A DNA stretch of 64,000 nt from CAYFUF01 sp964346245. Lineage in GTDB: Bacteria; Bacillota; Clostridia; Tissierellales; Peptoniphilaceae. Position numbers and translations under genes: made by a program. The stretch lies in contig CAYFUF010000003.1 in NCBI GenBank assembly GCA_964346245.1, positions 1 through 64,000 of the forward strand. The letters are read 5' to 3'. A model generated the notes under the pieces. That model was given only the letters and a program-made list of their open reading frames with translations, was not told the DNA's origin and did not search any database. This document shows positions 24,123 to 33,606 of this stretch, in pieces (the stretch's first letter is position 1; each line of letters begins with the position of its first letter).

Positions 24123-26024
24123 CTAATATATTCGGTAAATGATGGTGGAAAGCCTGTTCAAATAGAGCTGTTCATCGCTTTCCTTATCGATACTAAACTT
24201 CTGCCCTTTTATTCTTCCCTTCTCATCGAAAATTCTTTCAATGACTGCCTTCTCTCTTCGAATTCTCTCCAGAATTGTCGTCCAACTCACGGTAGATTCC
24301 TGCCAACCATTGTAGTGTAAGATAAGCAACCAGCCCGTCTCGAGTTTATGCAAGACGCTAATCAGGTTAGGGTTTTTTGAAGGGATAATCTCAACTGAAT
24401 TTCTTATCGTCTCGTCCGAGTACTGATGGAGCTGAGGGAATTCCTTACGCAGTTGGATAAGGTCTCGCACATACTCATAGAGGTCGTAGTATTTCTCTTT
24501 ATAGGTCCAATCGATGGCATTGATTCGGTAAGGTGCGTTATAGGAGTTTCTATTATTCTGCTTATTTCTGCGAAATTCATTGCCCGCATGGAAGAAGGGA
24601 ATCCCCTGGGAAGTCAATAGGATGCCAAATCCTAAGCGGGTCATCTGGTTGATATCCTCAATCTCGCCAACGGAACTTCTTAGCTTGTCCTCGAAAATCA
24701 AATTGTCGTGAGCATTGAAGTAGTTGACCGTCTCCCCTGGCTTTTGAATTCCTCCATTGTAGCCAAAGTTGTAATGAATCGATCCGAGTATGCCAATTTC
24801 AACAGCATGCTTCGTCGTTGGGTTTCCTTGAACGAAGCCCCTGATGTGACCATCATTGTCACCTCTAATAGCATCTCTGAAACGCTCATTAAAGAGGGCA
24901 AACTTACGGTTGGCCTGCCTACCCCACAGGGTTTGACGGTGGTCGGGTAATGCGGATGGTCCGCCACCCCAAGGTTCCCCATAAATTACTGTATACTCGT
25001 TGACTCGCCGCAAAGCACTTATTGCCATCTCGATCGTATCAATATCGGTCAGTGACATTAAGTCAAAACGATAGCCATCAACCTTATATTCTCTCTGCCA
25101 ATAGAGCAAAGAATCGATAATCATCTTCCTTACCATAGGGCGTTCACTAGCAATCTCGTTGCCAACTCCAGAGCCATTGGTAAAACCGTGCTCATTGCTA
25201 CGATAGTAGTATCCTGGAGCTAGTATGTTAAGGTTGGAATCTAGCGTTTTAAAGGTATGGTTATATACCACATCCAGGATGACACCCATTCCTAAATCAT
25301 GGATTGTCTGAATCATTTTCTTCAGCTCAGTAATCCTCGATTTTGGATCGTAGGGATTGAGTGAATAGGCGCCTTCCGGAGCAAAATAGGACTCTGGATC
25401 ATAACCCCAATTATAGTTATTATCATCGCCAAAGCGCTCAGGCCGCTCATCCACCGTAATAAAATCCTGTATAGGCAGAAGGTGGATATGGGTAACGCCA
25501 AGCTCTTTAAGATGGCTTAAGCCTACCGAGTAATCCTTGTATCGCAACCCGGTTTCAGCAAAGCCTAAATACTTACCTGGAAAGTGAGCGCCTGATGAGG
25601 AATCCATAGTAAAGTCACCGACATGAACCTCATAGATTATCGCATCCTCCGGCCTGATTTCCACATAGGATGAATCATGAAAACCCTCTGGGTTTGTCGT
25701 AGAAAGATCAACGATTGCACTCTTACTACTATTGATAGCAGAAGACTTTGCATAGGGATCGGTCGTCTCTACGCCATCAATAGAGTAGGTATAAAAAGCA
25801 CCATCATAGTCACCCATACAAACGCACTCAAAGTAGTCCCCTATCCTTGACATGGGTTGCACTTCATCAGGGCCTTGATTAAATTGTCTAAAGATATTGA
25901 CCTTCACTTCTTCGGCTTGAGGTGCCCAAACTCGAAAAATAGTTTCAAAGTTGGAATACATCGCACCAAACTCTTGGTTAAGCGCCTGAAGGGAAGCTTG
26001 TATTCTGTTCGTCGTGATTTCCAT
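24123..26024 (-). CDS. Type I pullulanase / glycogen debranching GH13
   Basis: About 633 residues of glycoside hydrolase family 13: N-terminal CBM48-like domain (YSNFETIFRVWAPQAEEVKV), the pullulanase signature YNWGYDPE, and catalytic residues in GYRFDLM (nucleophile Asp), YGEPWGGG (acid/base Glu) and FNAHDN. It should cleave alpha-1,6 branches of glycogen or related glucans. No signal peptide is seen, which favours a cytoplasmic debranching role. ATG 26024 with AAGGAT upstream is chosen over the TTG frame from 26078. It is the only GH13 in the operon; no separate branching enzyme is present. Confidence 0.9.
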   Translation of the reverse strand: MEITTNRIQASLQALNQEFGAMYSNFETIFRVWAPQAEEVKVNIFRQFNQGPDEVQPMSRIGDYFECVCMGDYDGAFYTYSIDGVETTDPYAKSSAINSSKSAIVDLSTTNPEGFHDSSYVEIRPEDAIIYEVHVGDFTMDSSSGAHFPGKYLGFAETGLRYKDYSVGLSHLKELGVTHIHLLPIQDFITVDERPERFGDDNNYNWGYDPESYFAPEGAYSLNPYDPKSRITELKKMIQTIHDLGMGVILDVVYNHTFKTLDSNLNILAPGYYYRSNEHGFTNGSGVGNEIASERPMVRKMIIDSLLYWQREYKVDGYRFDLMSLTDIDTIEMAISALRRVNEYTVIYGEPWGGGPSALPDHRQTLWGRQANRKFALFNERFRDAIRGDNDGHIRGFVQGNPTTKHAVEIGILGSIHYNFGYNGGIQKPGETVNYFNAHDNLIFEDKLRSSVGEIEDINQMTRLGFGILLTSQGIPFFHAGNEFRRNKQNNRNSYNAPYRINAIDWTYKEKYYDLYEYVRDLIQLRKEFPQLHQYSDETIRNSVEIIPSKNPNLISVLHKLETGWLLILHYNGWQESTVSWTTILERIRREKAVIERIFDEKGRIKGQKFSIDKESDEQLYLNRLSTIIYRIY

Positions 26025-26120
26025 ATAATCCTTAATTTCTAATATTGATATTTCATACAGACTGCAGGATATGCTCAATCTGCTTTTCGTTACGATGCCA
26101 TTGTATAGAAAACCAAGAAA

Positions 26121-27548
26121 TTAGAAAAGGCTTTTATAAAGTTCCAAATACTTTTTACTTGACTTATCCCAACTTAAATCTTTTTTGATACAGTTTTCCT
26201 GCATAATCCGCAGGTGGTCCTTACGGTTAACGTAATAATCCAGCGCATTTTTCATCGAAAATAAAAGGTCATGGGCGTTTATTGATTTAAAGGTCAGCCC
26301 TTCGCCCTCATAGCTAATGGGATCGTAGGCTTGAACAGAATCCCTTAAACCGCCAACTTCTCTGACTATAGGAATAGTACCAAAGCGCATGGCAATCATC
26401 TGTGATAGACCGCAAGGTTCAGCAAGTGAAGGCATGAGTAAAAAATCAGCTGCTGCATAGAGCTGGTGGGACTCTTCGTTTGAATAATACAGACGGGCTG
26501 AGCACTTGTCTGGATATTTCATCGAAAAATAGGAGAACATTTGCTCATAGTCCCTGTCTCCCGTACCCAATACGACAAACTGTACATCCTCTTGCAAAAA
26601 CTCTTCTATGATATAGCGAACAAGATCTAATCCCTTCATTGCCGTTAAGCGACTAATGATAGCGAATAGAGGAACATCTTCACGAATTGGTAATCCATAC
26701 TTTTCTTGGATTGCAGTTTTATTCTCTACTTTTTTATCTAGACTCTCCAAAGAATAATTAGTGAACAAGTTGGGATTATTTTCCGTTTGCCACACATCAT
26801 AGTCAATGCCATTTAAAATGCCCGATAATTTACCTGCGTAAGCTTGTAATACATTTGATAGGCCTTCCCCATAGAAGGGATAGAGGATCTCCTGCGCATA
26901 GGTTGGAGATACTGTATTGAACTTACTGGCATGAACGAGCCCGCCTTTTAAGAAATTGATAGAGTCATAGAACTTCAAATCAAAGTCACTAAAATACTGA
27001 CCAGCTAGATTGGTCCAATAGAAGACCTCCTCAGAAAACTGTCCCTGATATTTCAAATTATGAATGCTGTAGACTGTGCGGATATCTTGGTAGAAAATGT
27101 CCCCCGTTCTGTAATCATTAACAAAAACAGGAACCAAGCCAGAATGCCAATCATTGGCGTGGATGATATCGACATCAAAGTCAATCACCTTGGGTAACCT
27201 GGTAGCGGCTTTTGAGAAGAAGATGAATCTTTCCCCATCATCGAATTCACCATATACCTTGGATCGATTGAAGTAGTTTTCGTTATCTAGAAAATAGTAG
27301 GTTACTCCATCATGGTCTAACGTATAAACACCGCAGTATTCTCGCTTCCAGCCGATATCAACGTAGAATTCCATAATTTTTTTCATATCATCGGCATACT
27401 TGCGGTCAATCTGTCCATATTTAGGTAGGACAACTCGACAATCTACGCCGAGTTGATTCAATGCCTTCGGCAGTGAACCAGCTACATCAGCTAAACCACC
27501 CGTCTTAATAAAAGGGGTGGATTCAGCTGATACATACAATATCTTCAT
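26121..27548 (-). CDS. glgA: Glycogen synthase (ADP-glucose)
   Basis: 475 residues of the GT5 family. The KTGGLADVAGSLP motif near the N-terminus binds ADP-glucose, and the C-terminal domain has the AEPCGLSQM segment with conserved Glu and the preceding SRLTAMKGLDLV. It extends alpha-1,4 glucan chains. It starts 3 bases after glgD, translationally close. Confidence 0.95.
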   Translation of the reverse strand: MKILYVSAESTPFIKTGGLADVAGSLPKALNQLGVDCRVVLPKYGQIDRKYADDMKKIMEFYVDIGWKREYCGVYTLDHDGVTYYFLDNENYFNRSKVYGEFDDGERFIFFSKAATRLPKVIDFDVDIIHANDWHSGLVPVFVNDYRTGDIFYQDIRTVYSIHNLKYQGQFSEEVFYWTNLAGQYFSDFDLKFYDSINFLKGGLVHASKFNTVSPTYAQEILYPFYGEGLSNVLQAYAGKLSGILNGIDYDVWQTENNPNLFTNYSLESLDKKVENKTAIQEKYGLPIREDVPLFAIISRLTAMKGLDLVRYIIEEFLQEDVQFVVLGTGDRDYEQMFSYFSMKYPDKCSARLYYSNEESHQLYAAADFLLMPSLAEPCGLSQMIAMRFGTIPIVREVGGLRDSVQAYDPISYEGEGLTFKSINAHDLLFSMKNALDYYVNRKDHLRIMQENCIKKDLSWDKSSKKYLELYKSLF

Positions 27549-27551
27549 AGT

Positions 27552-28670
27552 TTACCTCTCGATTATCTCATTTTTACCGACGACAAAGGGGTGGCTCTCT
27601 GCTCCAGCAACTGCTACGCCAGGTTCTATCTGTGAATACTTATCGGTGATTGTATTGACTAAAACCGCATTCTCGCCGACTATCGTTTTCTGAATTAGGA
27701 CTGAATTGCGCACAACAGCGTTCTTATGAACACGGACACCACGGAAAATAATGGAGTTTTCCACTTGACCTTCGATGATAGCGCCGTTGGCAATCAAACT
27801 ATTCGTTACTTTCGACCCTTCTTTGTATAGTGAAGAGGGCTCATCTTTTGATTTTGTATAAACCATACCGCCCTTGTAGAAGAGCTCATCATATACCTCT
27901 TTGTTAAGCAAGTTGAGGTTAGCCCGATAGTAAGATACCGTATCATGAATAATTTCAACATGACTCGAAACCTCATAGGTACCAATCTTTAAGCGGCTGC
28001 GGTGATTCATGATGGCTTGGAGCAAGGTTTGTGCATTGGCATTTTCTACGGATTCCTTAACGAGGGACATGAAGACTTCCTTCTTTAGGAATACTCTGCC
28101 TAAATAGAGATTAAACTCATCTTCCGTGCCCAGGTTTACGCCCACATTGACAAACTGATTGCTGGAATCCAAGATAACTTTGTTCATTCCACCGTAAATC
28201 TTTTCCTCATTAGCAGTCTTCTTATAAACCAGCATGACATCGTAGTCCTTATCAAGAAAATCCTCGTAAGCATTGGATAGGTTAATCTTGGCAATCGTCA
28301 TGGGGTTTTCTACATAAACTACTTCCGTATTGGAATATTCATAATGGGTCAATGAATCGTAGTAAGTGACAATTTCAGAGCGAAGATTGGTCATCTCATC
28401 GAAGCTAGGCGGATTAATGAGGAGTCCATTGCTCCTCCTGTTGAGCTCCCAGTTCTCTCCATTACCCAAGTGGTCCAAGGTAGATCTTACATTCTTCCCA
28501 GCATACAGCATGACCTGCGATAGGTTGTAGTTAGCTACATTGGATAAGGCAAAGTCAATGATACGGTAGCGGCTACCGAAGGGCAACATATAGTCTGGTC
28601 TAGTTTGTGATAAGGAGCCGTAGTTATTCTTTAACTGATTGCTCATGATGATTCCAGTGCATTTTTTCAT
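27552..28670 (-). CDS. glgD: GlgD-type glucose-1-phosphate adenylyltransferase subunit
   Basis: 372 residues related to GlgC, with the LPFGSRYRIIDFALSN motif and a C-terminal left-handed beta-helix, but without the GGxGxRL nucleotide loop that GlgC has. GlgD therefore acts as a non-catalytic or regulatory subunit of a GlgC-GlgD complex, as described for Bacillota. It follows glgC by 10 bases. Confidence 0.93.
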   Translation of the reverse strand: MKKCTGIIMSNQLKNNYGSLSQTRPDYMLPFGSRYRIIDFALSNVANYNLSQVMLYAGKNVRSTLDHLGNGENWELNRRSNGLLINPPSFDEMTNLRSEIVTYYDSLTHYEYSNTEVVYVENPMTIAKINLSNAYEDFLDKDYDVMLVYKKTANEEKIYGGMNKVILDSSNQFVNVGVNLGTEDEFNLYLGRVFLKKEVFMSLVKESVENANAQTLLQAIMNHRSRLKIGTYEVSSHVEIIHDTVSYYRANLNLLNKEVYDELFYKGGMVYTKSKDEPSSLYKEGSKVTNSLIANGAIIEGQVENSIIFRGVRVHKNAVVRNSVLIQKTIVGENAVLVNTITDKYSQIEPGVAVAGAESHPFVVGKNEIIER

Positions 28671-28680
28671 CGTATCCCTC

Positions 28681-29820
28681 CTACTCCTCGGTCACTTCGC
28701 CATCGGCTACTAGGGTAATTCGCTCATCCGTCTCATTGCCGATAACGGCATTCTCATCAATCAATTGATTCTCAGCGATTACTGCATTCTGAACTTTAGC
28801 GTTCGCCTTGATAACAGAATTTGCTAAGATAACGCTATTTTTGACCACTGCTCCTTCTTCGATAAGGACATTGTCAAATAGAACAGAGTTACAGACTCGG
28901 CCATAAACCGTGCACGCTTCATTAATTAAGCACTCAGATACCCTTGCATTATCTCCGATATAGTGGGGTGGTAGGTTCTTCGTTGACGTGAAAATCCTCC
29001 AGTGCTTATCGTAAATATCCAGACCATTATCTGGATTGATCATCTCTAGGTTCGCCTGCCAGTAGGATTTGATCGTTCCTACATCCTTCCAGTAACCATC
29101 AAAGCGGTAGACATAAAGAGGTAACCCGTCATTTAACATGCGGGGTATTATATCGTGACCGAAGTCGTAAGTTGAGTCTGGATCATTGTAGTCTCGAACA
29201 AGTTCTCTTCGCAATGTCTTCCAGTTGAACATATAGATGCCCATGGAGGCTAGATTGCTCTTTGGCTTTTCTGGTTTCTCATCAAACTCGATAATCCGAC
29301 CAGTATCATCCGTGTTCATGATACCAAAACGAGAAACCTCATCCCATGGGACCTCCATGACAGCAATAGTTGCCTCTGCGCCATGTTTTTTATGAATCTC
29401 CAAAAGCTTATTGTAATCCATCTTATAGATATGATCAGCTGAAAGAATAAGTACATATTGGGGATTGATGGAGTCCAGATAATCGATATTCTCATAAATG
29501 GCGTTAGCTGTACCACCATACCAACGGCCACCCTCTTCAGAGTAGTAAGGAGACAAGATCCTAAGTCCACCATTGTTACGGTCATAATCCCAAGCGGAAC
29601 CGATGCCTAAGTGCTCGTTCAGCTTAAAAGGTTTGTATTGGGTTAACACACCCAAGTCTCTGATATCAGAGTTTGTTGCATTACTCAGTGCAAAGTCAAT
29701 AATCTTGAACTTGCCACCAAAAGGTACGGCCGGCTTAGCTGTATTTTTTGTTAACGCCTTGAGCCTAGAGCCTTGCCCGCCAGCTAAAAGCATGCAAGCC
29801 ACCTTGTTTTCTGTCCGCAT
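28681..29820 (-). CDS. glgC: Glucose-1-phosphate adenylyltransferase
   Basis: About 379 residues, the catalytic subunit that makes ADP-glucose from glucose 1-phosphate and ATP. It carries GGQGSRLKALTKN, KPAVPFGGKFKIIDFALSN, the sugar-phosphate FDEKPEKPKS loop and a hexapeptide C-terminal helix. ATG 29820 follows GGAGG; the TTG of the longer frame (29835) precedes that site. It opens the glycogen operon behind a control region with repeated TAATTACTA motifs and a catabolite-operator-like site. Confidence 0.95.
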   Translation of the reverse strand: MRTENKVACMLLAGGQGSRLKALTKNTAKPAVPFGGKFKIIDFALSNATNSDIRDLGVLTQYKPFKLNEHLGIGSAWDYDRNNGGLRILSPYYSEEGGRWYGGTANAIYENIDYLDSINPQYVLILSADHIYKMDYNKLLEIHKKHGAEATIAVMEVPWDEVSRFGIMNTDDTGRIIEFDEKPEKPKSNLASMGIYMFNWKTLRRELVRDYNDPDSTYDFGHDIIPRMLNDGLPLYVYRFDGYWKDVGTIKSYWQANLEMINPDNGLDIYDKHWRIFTSTKNLPPHYIGDNARVSECLINEACTVYGRVCNSVLFDNVLIEEGAVVKNSVILANSVIKANAKVQNAVIAENQLIDENAVIGNETDERITLVADGEVTEE

Positions 29821-29857
29821 AAGTACCTCCTCCAATGCTAAATCTATATTTGATGTT

Positions 29858-29949
29858 GTAGTAATTACTACCCGACCTGTTAATTACTATTCTAAACGTT
29901 TTCTTGTTACTCTAATTTTACCATGTTTAGAATTGATTGTTAGTAATTA
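29858..29949. repeat. Repeated TAATTACTA motif in the glycogen operon control region
   Basis: TAATTACTA occurs at 29862-29870 and 29881-29889 in direct orientation and as TAGTAATTA at 29859-29867 and 29941-29949. The first pair forms a perfect 14-bp palindrome (29858-29871). The repeated spacing is like an operator array, but the regulator is unknown and no repressor gene adjoins it. Confidence 0.5.
29891..29904. promoter_or_regulatory. cre-like site upstream of glgC
   Basis: AGAAAACGTTTAGA on the minus strand fits the central 10 positions of the CcpA operator consensus, with two outer mismatches. It overlaps -10-like hexamers (TAAAAT, TAGAAT) upstream of glgC, a position that would let CcpA-HPr control glycogen synthesis. 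Confidence 0.4.
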
Positions 29950-30179
29950 TGGCAAAATTGTTACTTGACTTCTATGATTCAAATTAAGCTTCATAGCGAC
30001 ATGTAAGGCAATAATACCAAAAATTAGCATCGGCGGATTCCCATATTACTTATAGTCTTTCTCTAAATAAGCAATGATTTTCTGTTTTCCTTCCCTCTTC
30101 CGGCCAAGACATCTCAAAGTAGGCGTAGTTGCCGATTAATAGTACCAGTACCTGGTGTGAAAGTGTACCCTTAATGATC
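29950..30179. other. Intergenic spacer between eno and glgC, no gene seen
   Basis: Part of a 406-base stretch without a gene (29821-30226). It holds no open reading frame of note on either strand. A short inverted repeat ACCAG-TAC-CTGGT lies at 30144-30156. The remaining parts of the stretch hold the glycogen control region (low end) and the eno terminator (high end). Confidence 0.6.
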
Positions 30180-30216
30180 AAAAAAGGCTGTGTCAGAACT
30201 GAAATCTGACACAGCC
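30180..30216 (-). terminator. Terminator of the glycolytic operon
   Basis: A perfect 12-bp stem (30186-30197 with 30205-30216) with a 7-base loop and a U6 run on the minus-strand transcript, 10 bases after the enolase stop. Confidence 0.95.
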
Positions 30217-30226
30217 AATAAAACTT

Positions 30227-31528
30227 TTACTTTAGGTTAAAGAAAGTACCTTTACCCTTGTACTCAGCATCATCGCCAAACATATCTTCGATGCGAAGCA
30301 GTTGATTGTATTTTGCAACGCGATCAGTTCTAGATGGCGCTCCTGTTTTAATCTGTCCAGCATTGGTTGCTACTGCTAAATCAGAGATTGTCGTATCCTC
30401 TGTCTCACCCGAGCGGTGGGAAATGACGGCGGTGTATCCAGCTCGGTTAGCCATCTGGATAGCATCAAGCGTTTCCGTGATGGTTCCAATTTGGTTCACC
30501 TTAATCAGGATGGAGTTAGCAACACCCATCTCAATTCCTTTAGCCAGACGCTCAGTATTGGTTACGAATAAATCGTCTCCAACGAGCTGAACTCTGTCCC
30601 CTAGGCGATCAGTGAGTTTCTTCCAACCTTCCCAGTCTTCCTCAGCAAGACCATCTTCAATAGAGATGATTGGATACTTGTCGACCAAGTACTCCCAGTA
30701 ATCGATCATTTCATCACTGGTCTTGAACTCATCAGACTTCCAGAAGTAGTAGCCATCCTTGCCGATTTTCTTGGCTTCTTCGAAAAGTTCAGTCGTCGCA
30801 GGATCTGTGGCAATCATAAAGTCTTCGCCAGGTTGATAACCGGCTGCTTCAATTGCCTTAACCAAATACTCGAATGGCTCTTCATCATTCTTTAGGTTTG
30901 GTGCAAAACCACCTTCATCACCAACTGCTGTTGAGTGACCTTCATCGGCTAGAACCTTCTTTAGTGCGTGGAAAACTTCGGTTGTCATCTGCAATGCTTC
31001 CGTCCAAGTTGAAGCACCAACAGGCATAATCATAAACTCTTGGAAGTTGACGCTATTATCCGCATGCTTGCCGCCATTGATGACATTCATCATAGGAACA
31101 GGCATCGTCTTGGCATTAACGCCGCCTACGTAGTTATAGAGCGTAACACCTAGTTCGTCTGCTGCAGCCCGTAAGCAGGCCATAGAGACGCCCAAAATAG
31201 CGTTAGCACCGAACTTACCCTTGTTAGGTGTGCCATCCTTTTCAATCATCATACGGTCAATACCGATTTGGTCCGTAACTTCCCAGCCAAGTAGGAATTC
31301 AGCGATGTCAACATTGACATTCTCTACAGCTTGAAGAACGCCTTTGCCGCCGTAAGCTTTCTCCTCACTGTCTCTTAACTCGACAGCCTCAAAAGCTCCT
31401 GTAGACGCCCCTGATGGGACAATCGCACGACCAAAGCCACCTAGCTCGGTAGTAACCTCTACTTCTACGGTTGGATTTCCTCTAGAATCGAGGACTTGTC
31501 TTGCATAAATATCAATAATACTGCTCAA
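30227..31528 (-). CDS. eno: Enolase
   Basis: 433 residues; converts 2-phosphoglycerate to phosphoenolpyruvate. Recognisable are GASTGAFEAVELRD near residue 40 (catalytic loop), the metal-binding Asp/Glu in SIEDGLAEEDW and LVGDDLFVTN, and SHRSGETEDTTI. It is last in the glycolytic operon, with tpiA 33 bases upstream and no phosphoglycerate mutase between. Confidence 0.98.
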   Translation of the reverse strand: MSSIIDIYARQVLDSRGNPTVEVEVTTELGGFGRAIVPSGASTGAFEAVELRDSEEKAYGGKGVLQAVENVNVDIAEFLLGWEVTDQIGIDRMMIEKDGTPNKGKFGANAILGVSMACLRAAADELGVTLYNYVGGVNAKTMPVPMMNVINGGKHADNSVNFQEFMIMPVGASTWTEALQMTTEVFHALKKVLADEGHSTAVGDEGGFAPNLKNDEEPFEYLVKAIEAAGYQPGEDFMIATDPATTELFEEAKKIGKDGYYFWKSDEFKTSDEMIDYWEYLVDKYPIISIEDGLAEEDWEGWKKLTDRLGDRVQLVGDDLFVTNTERLAKGIEMGVANSILIKVNQIGTITETLDAIQMANRAGYTAVISHRSGETEDTTISDLAVATNAGQIKTGAPSRTDRVAKYNQLLRIEDMFGDDAEYKGKGTFFNLK

Positions 31529-31561
31529 ATTTAAACTCCTTTCTATGAGTGTTAATCACTC

Positions 31562-32314
31562 TTACTTCTGAAAATTGACGAGACTAGCAAAGCTTTCAAC
31601 ATCTAGACTAGCTCCCCCAACAAGGGCGCCATCAATATTCTCCTGAGACATAATCTCTTTGACATTCTCAGGTTTAACAGAACCACCGTATTGGATGCGC
31701 ACAAGGTTAGCACCTTCTTCATCAAACATCTCAGCTAATTCTTTTCGAATAAAAGCACACATTCTTTCAGCATCCTCGGCGGAAGCCGTCTTACCTGTAC
31801 CGATTGCCCAGATTGGCTCGTAGGCAATCACCAAGTTGGATAGATCCTCGTAGGTAACGCCAGCTAAGTTCTTCACTAATTGCGTCTTGACCTTGTCCTC
31901 TTGCTTATTCGCCTCCCGCTCCTCCAAGCTTTCGCCGACACAGAGGATGGGTTTCAAGTTATGTTGAAAAGCGGCTAGTACCTTGCGATTGATGAAATCA
32001 TCATCCTCTTTGAAATATTCACGACGCTCAGAGTGGCCAAGAACAACGTAATCTACGCCCATGTTAATGAGCATGGGCCCGGATACTTCACCCGTATATG
32101 CCCCTGATTCCTCATCGTGCATATTCTGCGCACCAACGGTCACGGGCGATTCGACTAACATATCAACCGCCGTCTTCAGGTCAATGAATGGAACGCAAAG
32201 GCATGTATCTACCTCTTCATCCAATTCGACTTGGTTCAGGCCTTCAATAAATTTCACGGTATCCGCCACATCATGGTTCATTTTCCAGTTACCTGCGATG
32301 AAAGCTCTTCTCAT
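31562..32314 (-). CDS. tpiA: Triose-phosphate isomerase
   Basis: 250 residues; interconverts dihydroxyacetone phosphate and glyceraldehyde 3-phosphate. GNWKMN (catalytic Lys), LGHSERREYF (His) and AYEPIWAIGTGKTA (catalytic Glu) are present. The start ATG 32314 follows AAAGGAGG; the longer GTG frame from 32332 starts before that ribosome site. It lies 35 bases after pgk. Confidence 0.98.
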   Translation of the reverse strand: MRRAFIAGNWKMNHDVADTVKFIEGLNQVELDEEVDTCLCVPFIDLKTAVDMLVESPVTVGAQNMHDEESGAYTGEVSGPMLINMGVDYVVLGHSERREYFKEDDDFINRKVLAAFQHNLKPILCVGESLEEREANKQEDKVKTQLVKNLAGVTYEDLSNLVIAYEPIWAIGTGKTASAEDAERMCAFIRKELAEMFDEEGANLVRIQYGGSVKPENVKEIMSQENIDGALVGGASLDVESFASLVNFQK

Positions 32315-32349
32315 CTCTCCTCCTTTGTACACACTAGCGTAACGGTTAA

Positions 32350-33546
32350 CTATTTATCCTCGATGGATGCCACACCTGGTAGGTCCTTACCCTCCAAGAA
32401 TTCTAGGGAAGCACCACCACCTGTAGAAACGTGGCTAATCTTATCGGCATATCCCGCTTGTTCAACAGCTGCTGCAGAGTCTCCTCCACCAACAATGGTC
32501 GTTCCTTGACATTCCGTGAGCGCTTTGGCCACACCATCGGTACCCTGAGCAAATTCTTTAATCTCGAACACGCCCATTGGTCCGTTCCAAACGACAGTTC
32601 TCGCCTCAACAATTTTCTTGCTGAAGAGTTCAATCGTCTTTGGTCCAATGTCAAGGGCCATCTTCTCGGCAGGAATACTATCGATATCGACCAGTTCGGT
32701 CTCCTGTCCCTCTGCTACTTCATCAGCGATGACCACATCTACTGGTAGGAGTAATTCCACACCTTTATCTTTGGCCGTCTCAATCAAACCTTTAGCTAAA
32801 TCAATCTTATCTTCTTCGAGCAAGGATTGGCCAATCTCATATCCTTGTGATTTAAGAAAAGTGTAAGCCATTCCGCCACCGATAATGATGGAGTCTACTT
32901 TATTGAGCAAGTTTTCGATAACACCAATCTTATCAGATACCTTGGCTCCACCTAGGATAGCTACAAAAGGACGGTCTGGGTCTTGAAGCGCTTTACCCAT
33001 GTAGTCAACTTCTTTTTGTACAAGAAGCCCTAGCGCTGATGGCAACTTGCTTGCGAGACCAACATTCGATGAGTGAGCCCGATGAGATGTTCCAAAAGCA
33101 TCGTTAACAAAAAGATCACCTAAATCAGCTAACTGTTGAGCAAATTCTTCATCATTTTTCGTTTCACCAGCCACATATCTGGTGTTTTCTAATAAAGCCA
33201 CTTCTCCATCTTGTAGGTCATTGACGCCTTTAACAACTTCTTCATCAACGACTACATCGCTAGCAAGGAACTTGACTTCACTACCCAAGAGCTCGCTCAG
33301 GCGTCTGGCGACGGGTTCAAGAGAAAACTCCTTCTTGGCTTCACCTTTTGGTCTGCCTAAATGAGATAAAAGGATTACCTTCGCTCCGTGGGCTACCAAG
33401 TATTGTATCGTTGGAAGTGATGCCTTGATGCGAGCATCATCGGTAATTTTGCCACTGCCATCCTTTGCCATAGGTACATTAAAATCAGATCTGACCAGTA
33501 CCTTTTTCCCTTTGACATCTAAATCTTGTAATGTTTTTTTCGTCAT
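32350..33546 (-). CDS. pgk: Phosphoglycerate kinase
   Basis: 398 residues; transfers phosphate from 1,3-bisphosphoglycerate to ADP. Substrate motif VLVRSDFNVP and the LSHLGRPKG segment in the N-domain, nucleotide motif GGAKVSDKIGV in the C-domain and the C-terminal STGGGASLEFLEG loop are intact. A 14-bp hairpin lies between it and the second GAPDH gene upstream. Confidence 0.98.
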   Translation of the reverse strand: MTKKTLQDLDVKGKKVLVRSDFNVPMAKDGSGKITDDARIKASLPTIQYLVAHGAKVILLSHLGRPKGEAKKEFSLEPVARRLSELLGSEVKFLASDVVVDEEVVKGVNDLQDGEVALLENTRYVAGETKNDEEFAQQLADLGDLFVNDAFGTSHRAHSSNVGLASKLPSALGLLVQKEVDYMGKALQDPDRPFVAILGGAKVSDKIGVIENLLNKVDSIIIGGGMAYTFLKSQGYEIGQSLLEEDKIDLAKGLIETAKDKGVELLLPVDVVIADEVAEGQETELVDIDSIPAEKMALDIGPKTIELFSKKIVEARTVVWNGPMGVFEIKEFAQGTDGVAKALTECQGTTIVGGGDSAAAVEQAGYADKISHVSTGGGASLEFLEGKDLPGVASIEDK

Positions 33547-33563
33547 CGCATACTCCTCATAAG

Positions 33564-33597
33564 AAAAGCGAAAAAGCTACAGCGCTTCTTCGCTTTT
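33564..33597 (-). promoter_or_regulatory. Intercistronic hairpin between gapB and pgk
   Basis: A 14-bp stem (33564-33577 with 33584-33597, one G-U pair) with a 6-base loop, followed by UUUUC and then the pgk ribosome site. It may be a partial terminator, RNase processing or stability element that sets the ratio of GAPDH to PGK. Confidence 0.65.
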
Positions 33598-33606
33598 ACC
33601 ATTGAT

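Noticed and set aside
24048..26042. Plus-strand open frames across the pullulanase and phosphohexomutase genes
   Set aside because: They are shadows opposite genes with full motif sets, with no ribosome sites or recognisable products.
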